Source: Phellopilus nigrolimitatus
Taxonomy: Eukaryota; Basidiomycota; Agaricomycetes; Hymenochaetales; Hymenochaetaceae
Assembly: GCA_021029095.1 (NCBI GenBank)
Contig: JAJOHG010000020.1
Span: 310,001 to 374,000, forward strand
Length of the DNA stretch: 64,000 nt
Direction of reading: 5' to 3'
The translations under genes and the position numbers were made by a program. Within the stretch, counting starts at the first letter, position 1, and each line of letters starts with the position of its first letter. Under the pieces are notes generated by a model. The model was not told the DNA's origin and searched no databases. It saw only the letters and a list, made by a program, of their open reading frames with translations. This document shows positions 9,742 through 21,995 of this stretch, one piece after another.

Positions 9742-12568
9742 CTATTGCAGACTCTTGATTGCTGTGGTAAGATCTGCTTTGAGCTTCTTGAGTTCCTCGA
9801 CCGCAACCGCGATCTCGTCATCCACCTCTTTCGTCTTCGGCGTCTTCGCCTTCAGGGTGCGCACGATTTCTGCCTGCGCAGCGACCGTCTCTTCTAGCGC
9901 AACTATCTCAGGTGTCTTCGGGCCTGCATACACTACGTCCTTCTTGGCCGCTTTCGCCGCGGCCGCGGCCTTCCGCTTCGACAGCGCCGGAGTAGGGACC
10001 GTGCCAGGCGCACCCGCAGGCTGTACCTCGACAACATCCTTCTTGCTCCCGGCAAACTGCGCACGCCATGTCTCCGCCATCTCTTCCTTGATGGGTTTGA
10101 ACAGATGCTCAGGCTTGCCAAGCACGTGTCCCGGGAGAATGTCGATGGCAAACGCCTCGGGGACGGTGCGCACGGGTGCGTTAAGCTGCACGAGGATCGC
10201 TGTGGCTGTGGCTGGCATGAACGGCTCGATGACCACAGAGAGTATGTATATGAGGTTTACGGCGCGGCAGAGAACCTGCGCACAGCGTGTCGGGTTAGAC
10301 TCTCTTAGAGCGGTGCCGAGGCCTGCAGACTGTAGATAGCCATTTCCGCGCGAAGAGAGCTGCATGACGATGTGCAGGCCTTGACGGAGTTTAACAGCCT
10401 CCAGCGTGTCAATGTACTGTCGAAGAAGACTGTTGATATCCGTGACGAAGTCCGCGTCGTGTTCATCGTTCGGGGAAAGAAGGTCCCCTGTATCACTGCC
10501 ATCGGGAACGATGCCGTCGTAGTTCTTAGCCACGAACGTCAGCACCCGGTTAATGAAATTCCCGAAACTGCGAGGACGTATATTAGCGAAGAACTGAAAA
10601 GCACGATCAATTCGAAAACGTACTTTTTCAGCAGAATGTTATTGTTTGCCGCAACCTGTAAAATTAAATCAGCGCGAACATCGATCCACCGGGTCGTCCG
10701 AGGACTTACACACTCTGCCCACGAGAACATTGAATCTTGCGTCTCCGGTCGTGAAGAAAGTAGGTAATACCGCCATACAGACACAGGGATGCCAGTCTCC
10801 TTTGCCGCAGGCCCAAACACACCGCGGTTATGGCTTTTCGAGAATTTACCGCCCTCGTAGTTAAGGTACTCTTCAGAAACATGGACAAATGAGAGGTGGA
10901 ATGAGATAGGCAAATGAAATGAGACCGACCTGTGGTAGAAAGATGATGCAGCATAGTCCAATTGCGACCGTCACCGAGTTGAATCGATGGCCAGAAGATC
11001 GTATGAAAATAGACATTATCCTTCCCCATGAACTGGTAGAGCTGGACGTGTTCTGGATTGAACCACCATTGCTTCCACTCGCTGGTGTAATTTGCGCTTA
11101 TACTCGGGTATCCGATCGGCGCGTCAAACTTCACATACAAGGATCAGCATTCCATTCACATTAAGAAAGCTGGAAGAACGGGAGAGCTCCATACCCAAAC
11201 ATCTACAAAAAGACGAACAAATCAGGTCGAGAGACGATCCGTGAGTCCAATAAACTTACACAGGACCTTTCCTTTCATCTCCTGGTTGTCAGCGCCTTCT
11301 ATATCCGGGACAGGAACACCCCACGTCAAGTCGCGCGTCACCGGACTGGGCCGCATGCCGTCCTTCAACCGTGCGTCGATAAGCACGCCAGCGCTGTTTA
11401 TCACGGCGTTCGGAGACCAACCGCCTGCCTTCCACGACTTCTTGATCCATTCCTCCGTGCGTGGCTGGACTACGTCGAGCCGGACATACATGTTCGCGGA
11501 CGGGCGCAGCGTGACTTTGTGGGTCTTGTTGACGCGGCAGCGCGGGTTGATGATCTCGATCGCATCGACCGTGCGGCCACAGAGGTCGCATTGGTCGCCT
11601 CGAGCTTCCTATGGAGGAAGACTCAGCTGAAAGATAAGGCGTTGATCACTGACGGATGCTCACATCGGCACCGCAATGGGGGCAAGTTCCTTCAATAAAA
11701 CGGTCCGCTAAAAATCTGCAGAAGCTGAAAGTTGATGGTGAACCTAAAGCCTAGTCTATCGTACGCACTTTTTACATCCCTCGCAGTAGGTTTGCTCTTG
11801 CGTCTGCTTCTCGAGAAGGTCGTGTTTGCTGAGATTTGTGTAGATCTCTTGGCAAATTCTGGGAGCCTTAGATGTGAGCCACTTTGACGATGCCTTTGAA
11901 ATCCTGAACGTACTCCGTGTGCTGTGGCGTCGTAGTCCTCCCAAAATGATCGAAACTTATAAGAGTCAGTGTATATGGAATAGACGTTCGGATGCGCAAG
12001 TACTTACGCAATTTCAAACCAGTCATACGTCGCGCGATGCAGCAGATAATATTTGTCACAGAGCTCTTTTGGCGTAATGCCCTCCGTCAGAGCCTGCGTC
12101 TCTGTTGCTGTTCCATATTCATCCGTACCACAGACGTAAAGTGTCCGCCGATTGCGCGTCCCTTTAACACCGCAAGTCAGAGACCCGTTACATGAATGAT
12201 AGGTGAAGACAGACGGTTATATCTGAGCTCTGATCAACGTCTCGCAAACTTTGAAGGAATCGTGAAAAACGCACCTCGCAAACACGTCTGCGCTGAGCGT
12301 ACTCCCGATAATATTTCCTTTAATGAGTCATCCTCAGTGCCCTCCCCATAAACATCACCCAGATCATGCACACGCACCGAGATGGGGCACATTGTTGCAA
12401 TATGGCAGGGCAGAGGTGATCAGGATATTCCTCTCTCCCTCCTTCGGTAATCTGCGCGAAACTGTAAGTGCAAGGGCAGCGCACGCGTGCTAAACGCACT
12501 GACATCGGCTCGCCCTTGGGCGCATTCTCGCGAAGAAGACCTTCTGTGGATCGTATTTTTTGCGCCAT
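9742..12568 (-). CDS. Cytosolic methionyl-tRNA synthetase with C-terminal WHEP-like domain
   Basis: Class I aminoacyl-tRNA synthetase charging tRNA-Met in the cytosol. The N-terminus [19 protein letters not shown] is joined by a GTCAGT-donor intron to [17 protein letters not shown]. The HIGH-equivalent [18 protein letters not shown] is split by an intron after PHLG. Further motifs are [19 protein letters not shown], a Cys-rich zinc knuckle near 11.6-11.7 kb, [33 protein letters not shown] and the KMSKS-equivalent [13 protein letters not shown]. An anticodon-binding helical domain ends the catalytic body. After an Ala/Lys-rich linker, the last roughly 55 residues ([20 protein letters not shown] onward) resemble a WHEP helical hairpin. 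The start at 12568 is chosen because it gives an uninterrupted joined frame. It diverges from the OPT gene at 12850, with about 280 bp between them. Confidence 0.9.
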
Positions 12569-12849
12569 TGTTGTGCACAGGTACCTCAGAGTGCCGTTCT
12601 TTGCAGGAGAGATAGATGTGCAAGATTCGATTGAGCAGTACGATGTATGCGGTTCCAGTAATCAGAGCCGCCTTTTTGGTCTTCGTGAAACTCAAAATCA
12701 AAACAGTCTACGAATCAAAGACAAATCACCAGTGGATTTAAGGACTCTTTAAGTTGCGGAGGTGGTTACGAAAAAACCGATGAAACAGCCGCAGGAGCTC
12801 GAGTGGCGAAAGGAGGCGTCCCGGTGACTCGAATGGACCACGTGATAAG

Positions 12850-15660
12850 ATGTCACGCGTTACACTTGGAGACGCCGCGCTCACGCCTGGCACGCGACGC
12901 TGCGCTGTGAAGCTCGACTATGAGCATGCAGAAATGGCGAAGGCGAGTATTGCGCGACAAGGTCTGTAAAGAGACGCTAATGTTATAAAAACAGGCTCCT
13001 GACACCGGAAGATAGGCCAGGAGTGGCGCGTCCAGAGTTCACGGTTATTGTGGCATCTTCAAGGCAATATTTCCTATTTACTAAGCTATCTCTCTAGTTT
13101 CGTGCGGTGGCTATTGGACTTCTGATAGGATGTCTGTTGTGTTTTACGAACCTGTACTTTGGTCTTCAAACGGGCTGGATCAGTATGTGAGTCCATGTCG
13201 ACCGACTCGGAGGAAATAGACATCGACTTAAGAACACCAGGATGTCCCTGCAGTCCGCACTCCTTGGTTACCTCATATCTCTCCTTCTACCCACACCAAT
13301 AACGCCACAGGAAAACGTCGTGCTGCAGACGACCGCGACCGCGACGGGGACCGTGCGTGCCACCGAGTTTCGCTGTATGTATTCATGTCTCATTAACTTA
13401 CGTGCCTTAGATGCCCCTGGCTGCTGGTTTTGTCGGAATCCTGCCTGCTCTCGCCGTCCTGGATCTCGAAAAGGATGGTTCGGCTCCGTTGGTGTTAACC
13501 TGGTCAAAAACAGTCTTATGGTCGTGCGCGATTGCGTTCTTTGGGTACGCCTTTGTTTTCGACTGTATCGCACTTTGCGCTGAGGCGTAGCTGTAGCGTG
13601 TTTCTTTCACCGCCCATTCGTAAGCAAGTGGTACGTACACAGTTAACGGCCTGCGACAGAATCCCTTAATTTGCTTGACAGATCATCGAGGAACAACTAG
13701 CTTTCCCATCTGGAACGGCCACAGCACAGCTCATCTCAGTCCTTCATGATGTGCCTCCACCTGGCACCACCAGGGCCGAGGACCGTTTACGCCATAGACG
13801 AGGGTATGCAGCACTCGGGACTAATGACGAAGGTCGTAGCGAAGAGCCTGCGTTTGACCTTGTCGAGGAGGATGTAGAGGAACGAGAGGATGAACGTGAA
13901 GCTGTCCGGAGGGAAGGTTGGCTAGCTCTGGGGCAGAGTTTCTCCGCTTCTGCACTCATGACAGTGCGTATTTTTTTTCTTTCTTGCTCGTTCTAAACTT
14001 CAAAGCGTAACACCTTTCCAGCTCGTCGCATACTTTTTCCCGGTCGTGTTCTCCATCCCACTCTTTCGGAAGTGATTTGGCACAGAACTGGCTATGGTCG
14101 TTCACTCCTAGTCTTTCCTACGTCGGTCAAGGCGTCATAATGGGATTTCCCACAGCACTGAGTATGAACTTGGTAAACGATTTTATTCGAAACTTTACTG
14201 TAAATTGAGCATATCACGTAGGGAATGATTGTCGGCTGGGCTGTACTTTCCCCGCTCTCCAAGTATAAAGGCTGGGCACCCGGTCCCGTAGGTGACATGA
14301 CGACCGGCGCGCGAGGCTGGATCCTTTGGACAGCTCTTGCAATTATGGTCGCAGATAGCGTTGTTTCGCTGTTTCCCATAGTGCGCGAGTTTATTACCAA
14401 GTCAGCAAAGACGCTGGGAAAGCGTGATGGTGGCGTCCGGCTTCCTCGTACGCCGCTCACACCGGGTTTCGCTGATGTTGCGCAATCAGTCGCTGAGCTC
14501 GATGATGACGAAGAAATGAAAGATTTGGAGCCGCCAGAGCGCCTCGTACCTGCGAAATGGGTCGTGAGCGGCCTCGTTCTTTCTATAATTATAGGAGCCT
14601 TGCTCGTGTGGGCAGTGTTTGGTAAAGAGGGTATCCGTCCCTGGGCCTCGGTTGTTGGCTTCTTGATGGGCGGAGTTCTCAGTTTGCTCGGGTGTGCATC
14701 CAATTAATTCACTCTAACGACCGAAAAGAGTAAAACTTCGCTGAACTGAAACTTTGCTTAGCGTACGAGCACTGGGCGAAACAGATCTGAACCCTGTCAG
14801 CGGACTGGGCAAGATCAGTCAGCTTCTGTTTGCATTCATTCAGCCTGGAAATGTCGTCGCGAACATCATTGCGGGCGGTGTTGCAGAAGCTGGAGCTCAA
14901 CAGTGCGTCTTGGAAGCCTTGACTCTCTTCTCTTTCCGTGCTGATCGATGTCCGACAAGTAGAGCTGGAGACCTCATGCAGGACCTCAAGACAGGACATT
15001 TGTTGCATGCGTCACCACGAGCACAATTCTACGGCCAGCTCATCGGATCCGCAGTCAGCATCGTGGTGACCTCGACAGCATACAGTCTCTACACTCGTGC
15101 TTATCCGATTCCTGGTCCCACATTCCCCGCGCCAACGGCGTACGTCTGGCTCAGTCTCGCTCGGCTTCTTAGTAGGTTCTTCTCCGCTCAACGTTCTGCG
15201 CACAGTTTGTTTTATTAATCGTTTTTCCTTTCTTTTTTTTCAGGGAACGGACATTTGCCCCCGCAAAGCGGTACTTTCATGCTCGCGTTCGCCATTCTTT
15301 TCTCCATGGTCTCATTCCTCAAAATTCACTCGCGCACGGCTGTGTATGCGCGTTGGTTCCCGTCGGGTGTCGCAGTTTGCTATCGGCTTCCTCAACACGC
15401 CCGCGTTCAGCATCGCGCGGCTCCTTGGAGGCGTGCTCGAGCTACTATATCACCGGCGGCTCGCGGCTCGTGCACGAGCAGAAGGGAAGGATACCACGAA
15501 TACGAGTGATATCCGCCTGATTGTTGTGGCAAGCGGGTTTGTACTCGGCGAAGGCGTCGTAAGCGTTGTCTCGCTTATCCTAAGGACGTGCGGTATAGGC
15601 GTAGCGAGCTGCTGGGGGTGCGTGCCCGGTATGTGTGCTGGATGTCCAGCTGCGGCCTGA
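12850..15660 (+). pseudogene. OPT-superfamily (YSL-like) transporter gene with two frameshifts
   Basis: Multi-pass oligopeptide/metal-chelate transporter of the OPT superfamily, fungal YSL-like clade. First exons are 12850-12961, 13021-13043 and 13098-13186. Signature segments: PEFTFRAVAIGLLIG, CFTNLYFGLQTGWISMMSLQ, QTTATATGT, EEQLAFPSGTATAQLISVLH, LSYVGQGVIMGFPTALSMN, SPLSKYKGWAPGPVGDM, QPGNVVANIIAGGVAEAGAQ and FAIGFLNTPAFSIARLLGG. Splicing is otherwise clean. Two sites carry one extra base. At about 14064-14067, SIPLF and GSDLAQNWLW are in different frames. At about 15373-15375, WFPSGVA and FAIGFLNTP are in different frames. Read literally, the product is truncated. Two tiny alternative introns (43 and 34 nt) would restore frame but delete conserved residues. 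The locus is either a recent pseudogene or contains assembly errors; everything else looks functional. Confidence 0.8.
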
Positions 15661-18600
15661 TCTACCGATTCTTGTCACGTTCATTGACAAATGCACATAA
15701 TAAATATATTGTAAAACAGTAATTGGCTTTGTTTGTTGAAATCGATGTGATGTTTATCATCTGCTCTGTGTTTTTTTTTTCTGCGCCAATATACGACTAA
15801 CATCATTTCCATAGATCAAACCAAATGTCAAATTCAACACCCGAATCAATTCAGATATCGATTTAATAACCATCGGCTCGCAATCCATATGCTCCCAGCG
15901 CCGCATTCAAAAGCGTCGACAGTGAGTGTCTACATTGCGAGCTGCGCATCGTTCATGAGACATCCTGTTTTTTTTTTTTTGAGGACCAAGGGGTTCCGCA
16001 TCTACGACTTCCCGGACTTCGGTGAAAAGGATCGTCGTTCTCACGGCACGCAGGTCCATGTGTCGCTTTGGGCTCAGAAGCTTTTTCCGGGACGCGCGAA
16101 CCGTAAATCAACACCTCAAAAGCGGATCTGCTCTGTCCTGCAGGACTTTAGACACGGTGTTCGATCGCTCGTCCTCGGGAAGATGTATCCTTGGATAAGA
16201 GAGGCCTCAATCCGGTGAGATCTTGAAGGACCTTGATGTTTGACATATTCTGTCTTCCCAGATTCTCCGGGGAGAAGGTCTTCGACTTCTGTGAGGTGTG
16301 ATCGAAGCTCGCTCCTTTTCTGAGCCGAGAATCTCAGATCGGACCTGGTTCTCAAGGTCTGCCTCCGACGATCGTACGATTTAAGAGAATAGGCTGCACG
16401 CTGTGCGTCTTTCTCACTCGAACTTGGTTTGTGGTTTTGGTTTGTGGTCTCGCAGGTCGAGACCGGATTCCAGCTTTCGCGCTTGAGCTTCTGTTCTCCC
16501 GCGGTCCAGCAGTGGTTGTGCGCGGCAAAAGGAGGTATGGAAAGCGCGGACTGCATTCGCCATTCTATAGATGCTCGTGATGCAGGCTCCATACGGGAAG
16601 AAATGAGAGACATAGTCCCAGGATGCGTCACCGGACTTGCGGGTGGTCGGAGACATATTTACGCTTTGCTGTTCTAGGCCCGAAAATCTTTACAATGAGT
16701 TCAAACTTCAAGCTTTTGGTTCAGTTCACTAGCCTCTTAAGGCACTGGCTTGCGGATCCTTTCGAGACGTCAGCCAAGTGCGGGAATTTGGAATAAAGTA
16801 CGTACGCTAACTGATGGTTACTTTGTCCTTGCCGCCGACTTACCTTCGTCTCATTATTGTTTCTTAGATCGTGACATTGCTTGCCTACAGGAGTACTGAC
16901 CGCCTGACTTTTCAGATTTTAGGGTTGTTGTGCAATTCCATCTCCCTATCCTTAGGATAGGTCGCTCTCCTGTATAGAGATGTTGTCAATCCGGCTTCAA
17001 GCTCCGTATCCCGACGGCGTGCTCGCGAAAATACCGCTCCATCTCGTCGCTCCTATTCTGTGATTATTCTGTGATTCTGTATGTTTCAGTGAGACAACAT
17101 GTGTTTGACTCGTCCGAATAGTGGCACGTGCATAGCGTTGTTCTCCGCGGGAGTACGTACTGGCTTCGTTTTAGGCTGGTTTCCTTTTTTTCTCGCGGCT
17201 CCGGCTATCGACCCACGCACTCAGCTCATTAAAACTTTCTTTATCGGTGTGACTCTTAGGGATGCCGCACACCGATTTTAATATGAATCGCGACTTTTCT
17301 CCACTTCCTGTAAGTCCTTGCGTCCAAGATTGCACGAAGGACCCCTTAACCCTCTAACGAGGACTGCTCCACCTGTGCGACTGCGCAGATTAAAGTCTAG
17401 ACGGCGGGCTCGTATTTTTATCTTCAAGAACAAGGTTTTAATTAGACTTTCGAGGGTGAAGAATCATGCAAATACAAATTGGCTTTTGGGATTGACACGC
17501 CGTTTTCAAGCGCATGATCGTCCAACGGCCATGGTATTCCGACTTAGCTATTTTTATTGATTTACCGTAAAATCCGGGGCCCCACCAGCCCTAACGTGCA
17601 GCACCTAAGAGTTTCCTAGACCTGAAGACCACTGCTGATCTCAGAAGATTGACTTCCGTGCCGGATTTCAACCGGAGTCGACGTTCTCTTCCTACGGATG
17701 CTAAGTAATATGGAACGAAGCACGAGCATTTGCCGTGCACTTCCACGCGGAGCGGCAATAGCGGAGGATGTACGAAGGAGCTGCTTTCGTAGCCGCGAAG
17801 ATGTTTTGCCACTTGCGTTGTCAATAAGAAGTTGTACGTGTCAGTTCTTCCCATGCCCAGAAAGAAGATGCTAATTGAACACTAAAATATACAGGACTCG
17901 AGTGCCCGACAAGACATTCTACAATTGACCAGTTTCGCAAAGCCTCCACAATTCCCAGCAGGACATACGTTTTTCTTTTAATTCTTGCTCCTATCGCGAC
18001 TTCAGCTAAGTGGGCTCTCTTGACGAACGCGAGTCCCACTTACACAGGGGTGTAAACGCATGCGAGAGAACGACGCAGGCAGTTGGAGCATATGCTCCTG
18101 CCGTCGCATTTCAACTTTCGGCCTGAGATCATTTTCTGCGTGTTAGCGGTAGAACAGCCTTGCATTGCATAAATTATGCGTACCTCGGCAAAACTGGACA
18201 GGCCATCGGAGTGCGCCGCGGCACGCGGAACACCTGCTCAGAGTCGTCGTCATCATCATCGTCTCTGCCGGTCGTGTTCCTCGTCTGTGAAAGATTGTCT
18301 AGGTATGCGTCGTAAATGTGAACAAAAGTGAGCACCTCGATTTGCGCGTTGGACATGATGTTAAGTATTGAATTTCGTTGAAGAGGCAGTTCTCGTTGCT
18401 GGGCAGCTGATAGTGAACTGTCCATTGCGCAAGGTATTTATACCGCGGACGAAAACTTCGTGCTGATTCAAGATGATGGTTCGTAGACTGATGTGCAGCG
18501 CTCATTTCTCAGTGACGGGTCGATTTCTCCTTATCCCTTGACCCAGGCCACTCTCTTGCTTCTACGCAATAAAAATCACCGCGGCGCGGAATTAATTATG

Positions 18601-19959
18601 AACTTCAGAGAACTTGCGTCGACGCGTGCGAGTCTTTCCATACGACATGCCGTCATTCCTCCGAACTGATGCATCGCGGAGTGCTCGACATATTTCTGAG
18701 GTGCGAAGGATCAGATAGGCAAGGCAAAAGCCGATAAATATGGCAGTTCCGTCTATCTGAATGTGAGATTTCATCGAAGAAAACTACAAAACAATGAGTT
18801 ACTTTTCGGCGTCCAGGATCCCGTGAACTTGAATCCGCCCTTCGAATGCGCCCTAACGGCCCAATTCTTAGTTGTCGATACTTCCGGTTTTCCGATGCTT
18901 CGGAACTTCCTAATCATGGTTCAACATGGATATAATATTCTTTTGTCGAATCCGACACGATTTGATGGTTGATGTTCGTGCCGAAAGCGCTTCAAAGTTT
19001 GTTTCCTCCGGAATAACAGGCGCACTACTGAAAAAAAAAGAAACTGAAATGATCGTGGTGCTTCCTCGTCGTTCTTTATCAAACCCGATTGTGCCGTGCC
19101 CTTCTTTTCGCTGCATGAGAAACACATGCCTCATATTCTGTCAACACTCAAATGGAATACTTAATCTGCCACAAACTTGAACAGCTTGTGGCTCGAGCTG
19201 CGTACTATGCGCGGCCTTATTCTTAAGTGAAACCCCGACGTCGCCGCGAAGTTAGCAGGTTCGCGTGTTAGCCCGCCCTTAACTCTAATCCGTCTATCAT
19301 GGATGGATGGATCATTACGGTACAGCGTACCAATTTTTTGGATTCTTTGCTTCGTGTCGGACTGTAGTTATGTAAGCGAGGTGTGTCAAATGAGGACCGT
19401 GTATAGTCTCGACGTAAATATGCTTGTTGTCTGACTGCAGATAATGGAAACTTAAGAACCTAGCTCCGTACGTGTACAGGGATTGATCATTAACTGCTCG
19501 ATCCTTGTTTCTCATCAACGAGTCTTTTGCGGTGATCTCTACAGGGGTAGTCTTGGTGCACTTCTCATCTCGTGTTCCGGCAACGTGCAGAGGTCTTCAT
19601 GCGTCGTGCATCATGTATTTCCGAAGCTCGCAAATTGAAATATCCGGGGTCATGTCCGCCTGACTAATTGTCCTTAAAGGACAGGTCTCCGTCCCCGTAC
19701 AGTTATATCTACAAAATGAGTTCGAATTCCTTGAGAATGTCTCTCGAAGATCTGCGGGTGCATTCGAAAAGGTGATAGCACTTGTTTTTGCACTAGATGC
19801 TTCTATAAAACAAGTCCAGGTCCCAGCGCATTTCCGCCACTTGCGCACACGATACTATGACGTTCAGTTCCCCTTCATGTATTAGTCATCAATGGCCAAT
19901 CTCGTTGACATTTCATTGCGTTATTCTACTTGCGCTTTAAAGACGAGGTTTGGTGATGG
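15661..19959. other. Gene-poor 4.3-kb interval, no supported gene except a weak short ORF
   Basis: Beyond the 3' ends of the OPT and GH5 genes this interval shows only short open frames with no recognisable domain, no good splice-joined reading frame, no LTRs and no transposase motif. Pyrimidine runs occur near 15771-15780 and 15969-15980. An 83-residue ORF at 18174-18425 is listed separately. The interval may hold decayed DNA, but nothing identifies its origin. Confidence 0.45.
18174..18425 (-). CDS. Possible small ORF or first exon, 83 aa, poly-Asp
   Basis: Not recognised. The open frame starts MDSSLSAAQQRELPLQRNS, continues with a hydrophobic helix-like stretch (IEVLTFVHIYDAYLDNLS) and a seven-residue Asp run, and ends in PVLPRYA. 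A TATA-like palindrome-rich sequence (GGTATAAATACC on the coding strand) lies 8-19 bp upstream of the ATG at 18433-18444, unusually close for a TATA box serving this start. No convincing downstream exon was found. It could be chance. Confidence 0.2.
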   Translation of the reverse strand: MDSSLSAAQQRELPLQRNSILNIMSNAQIEVLTFVHIYDAYLDNLSQTRNTTGRDDDDDDDSEQVFRVPRRTPMACPVLPRYA

Positions 19960-21995
19960 TTACAAAAAGGGCTCAAGAGCCTGGGGGAGAATTTCAGCGA
20001 TTGCAGGTCCATTGGGTGGCTCAATTGATTGATAGTACTAGCAAAACGTCAGTGACTATAATTAAAATGAGTCACGATTAACAAGGGACGCTCACGGTAC
20101 CCCACCACGGTCCTGCAGCCCACCATAGCGTGCCGATCCAAACTCCAGACTGTTGCATTGCGCATATAGCACCTTGGATCGCTGAAATACAGTCCGCTGC
20201 AAGGCAGATATTAAGTTTCCATACACATTTTAGGGACCGCGGTGGCACACACCATTCGGCCCTGCGCCAATTTCGCCGAGGAAACCTTTCAGGCTATTGT
20301 CATGCAGCCAGCTCGTCGCGTTGGCGATACGCTCAGCACCGATCGTCGGCGAGACGCACGTTGCTGAGGTTCCAGAGCCGTCGGAGTCGAGGTATTGATG
20401 CATCTCTGTCGTGGACTTTCAGGACGCAGCCAGTATTGTGAACTTAGGCAAAGCATACTGATGGCGACGTTATTGGAGGGATCACTAATTGCTCCGAATA
20501 CAGCACTATTCCCTGATGTTGTCGTCCAAGCTTTGAAGGTATGAAGTCAATTAGTCTTCTGCCGCTGAGTCAAATACCAGAATGGCAGTCTTATATATGA
20601 TTAGAGTATAATTGATCACGTACTCCATGCCCCTGTCCAGCTAGTCCCCTCAACGAGGATAAGCTGGCTTGTAGCACCAGCCTCTCGTATGCCGTTGATT
20701 GCAGCTTGGTTCTATGAGCATCACCGAACAAACTCAGCAACGCTGCAACTAAAATGAACGCCTCTACACACCAAAGAAAAAACTGTGGCTGCCGGGATAT
20801 CGTGAGGCTCATTCATAACGTCGAAAATGACATTACTGTCGGATTTCTGCGTGTTTGAATGAGAAGACAATGAAGAGAAATACTATCACAGATCCGCACA
20901 AATTCAGCAGCTAGGTTTGTCCACCCTAGATTGAATTGAATTACAATTGAAAAAAAAGCGGGGTGCGAATGGCTGGGCTCACAGGTCTGGAAGCTGTGCT
21001 CACGCCGCGCCCATCAGTATTCAGCCAAGGCAGACAGACGGGATACGTACTCAGAAGTACTTGAGATGGTCTGGCCATTGTAAATCATATAATTGTGCGC
21101 TTTCGGGGAATCAAAATGAGCGGGCAGTAAAGCGAAATGTAACTCAGAGCTCACGATCGATGAGCGCGTAACCGCCTTTCCCAGTTATGTAGCTGACAAT
21201 CTGCGCTAAGATTTAGTTCCAGAAGGTGCAGAAGTTTGAAAAGGAAATAAACCGTCTTGAGACCGTTGAGATACGTCGAGTCAAAGGCACCAGTAAGGCC
21301 GCTTGCCGGGGGACTCATGCGCTCCATTAAGAACGGGATACGGAACGCGTTGAATCCATTTTCAACAAAGAACTAATCAAAAAACAAACATCAGTATCGA
21401 CACGCAGCGTGTGTGAGAGGACACAGTGCATACGTCGATGCTAGACGGAGATGGCCATGTGTAGTCGGTGCCCAACGTTCCGGGAATCACCGTATTCCCA
21501 AACTCCGCGCCAGACTCATTTACGCCGAAAAATTTGAACTTTGTGCGGTTGGGGCACGTCGTGCCCGAAGACGAGGGTGCACTGGATGTCGTTGTCGGAG
21601 TTGAAATAGTCGTAGTCGCAGAGCCTGGCTGGCCTACAATTTACGTTCAGAAAAAGAAAAGAAAAAGAAAAATCGACGTTGATTTAAAGAAAAGCATACA
21701 TTGCGAATAATCTAAACAACAAAGTGGATGAGTCCTACCCATTGAAGGCAAGAGTAAGAGGCATTCCACCCACAGTCGTCGACGAGGACACATGCCAACT
21801 CAGAGTCACACGTCGTGCTCCCGGTGAAGCCGGTGCCCTAACCAAAAAACAAACAGGAATAAATAAGCCGCGATTCAACATATCCTGTTGAGATTTGACG
21901 AGACGAACACCGCATTGGCCCCATACTGCGACAGCGAGCGACGGAGAAGCAGACAAAATTGCGATAGCAGAGGAAACTGCAATAGACAACTTCAT
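19960..21995 (-). CDS. Secreted GH5_5 endoglucanase with N-terminal CBM1
   Basis: Endo-beta-1,4-glucanase acting on cellulose outside the cell. It begins [20 protein letters not shown] (signal peptide). A fungal cellulose-binding CBM1 follows: [16 protein letters not shown] and [13 protein letters not shown], assembled over three exons, the third a 12-nt exon at 21700-21711. After a Ser/Thr linker ([19 protein letters not shown]) comes the catalytic domain with [56 protein letters not shown] (acid/base Glu in NEP), [24 protein letters not shown] and [11 protein letters not shown] (nucleophile Glu). It ends [23 protein letters not shown]. Both catalytic glutamates are present and no frameshift was noticed. 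It is typical of wood- and litter-decay Agaricomycetes and presumably carbon-regulated. The next gene upstream, an MFS transporter, lies on the same strand. Confidence 0.9.
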
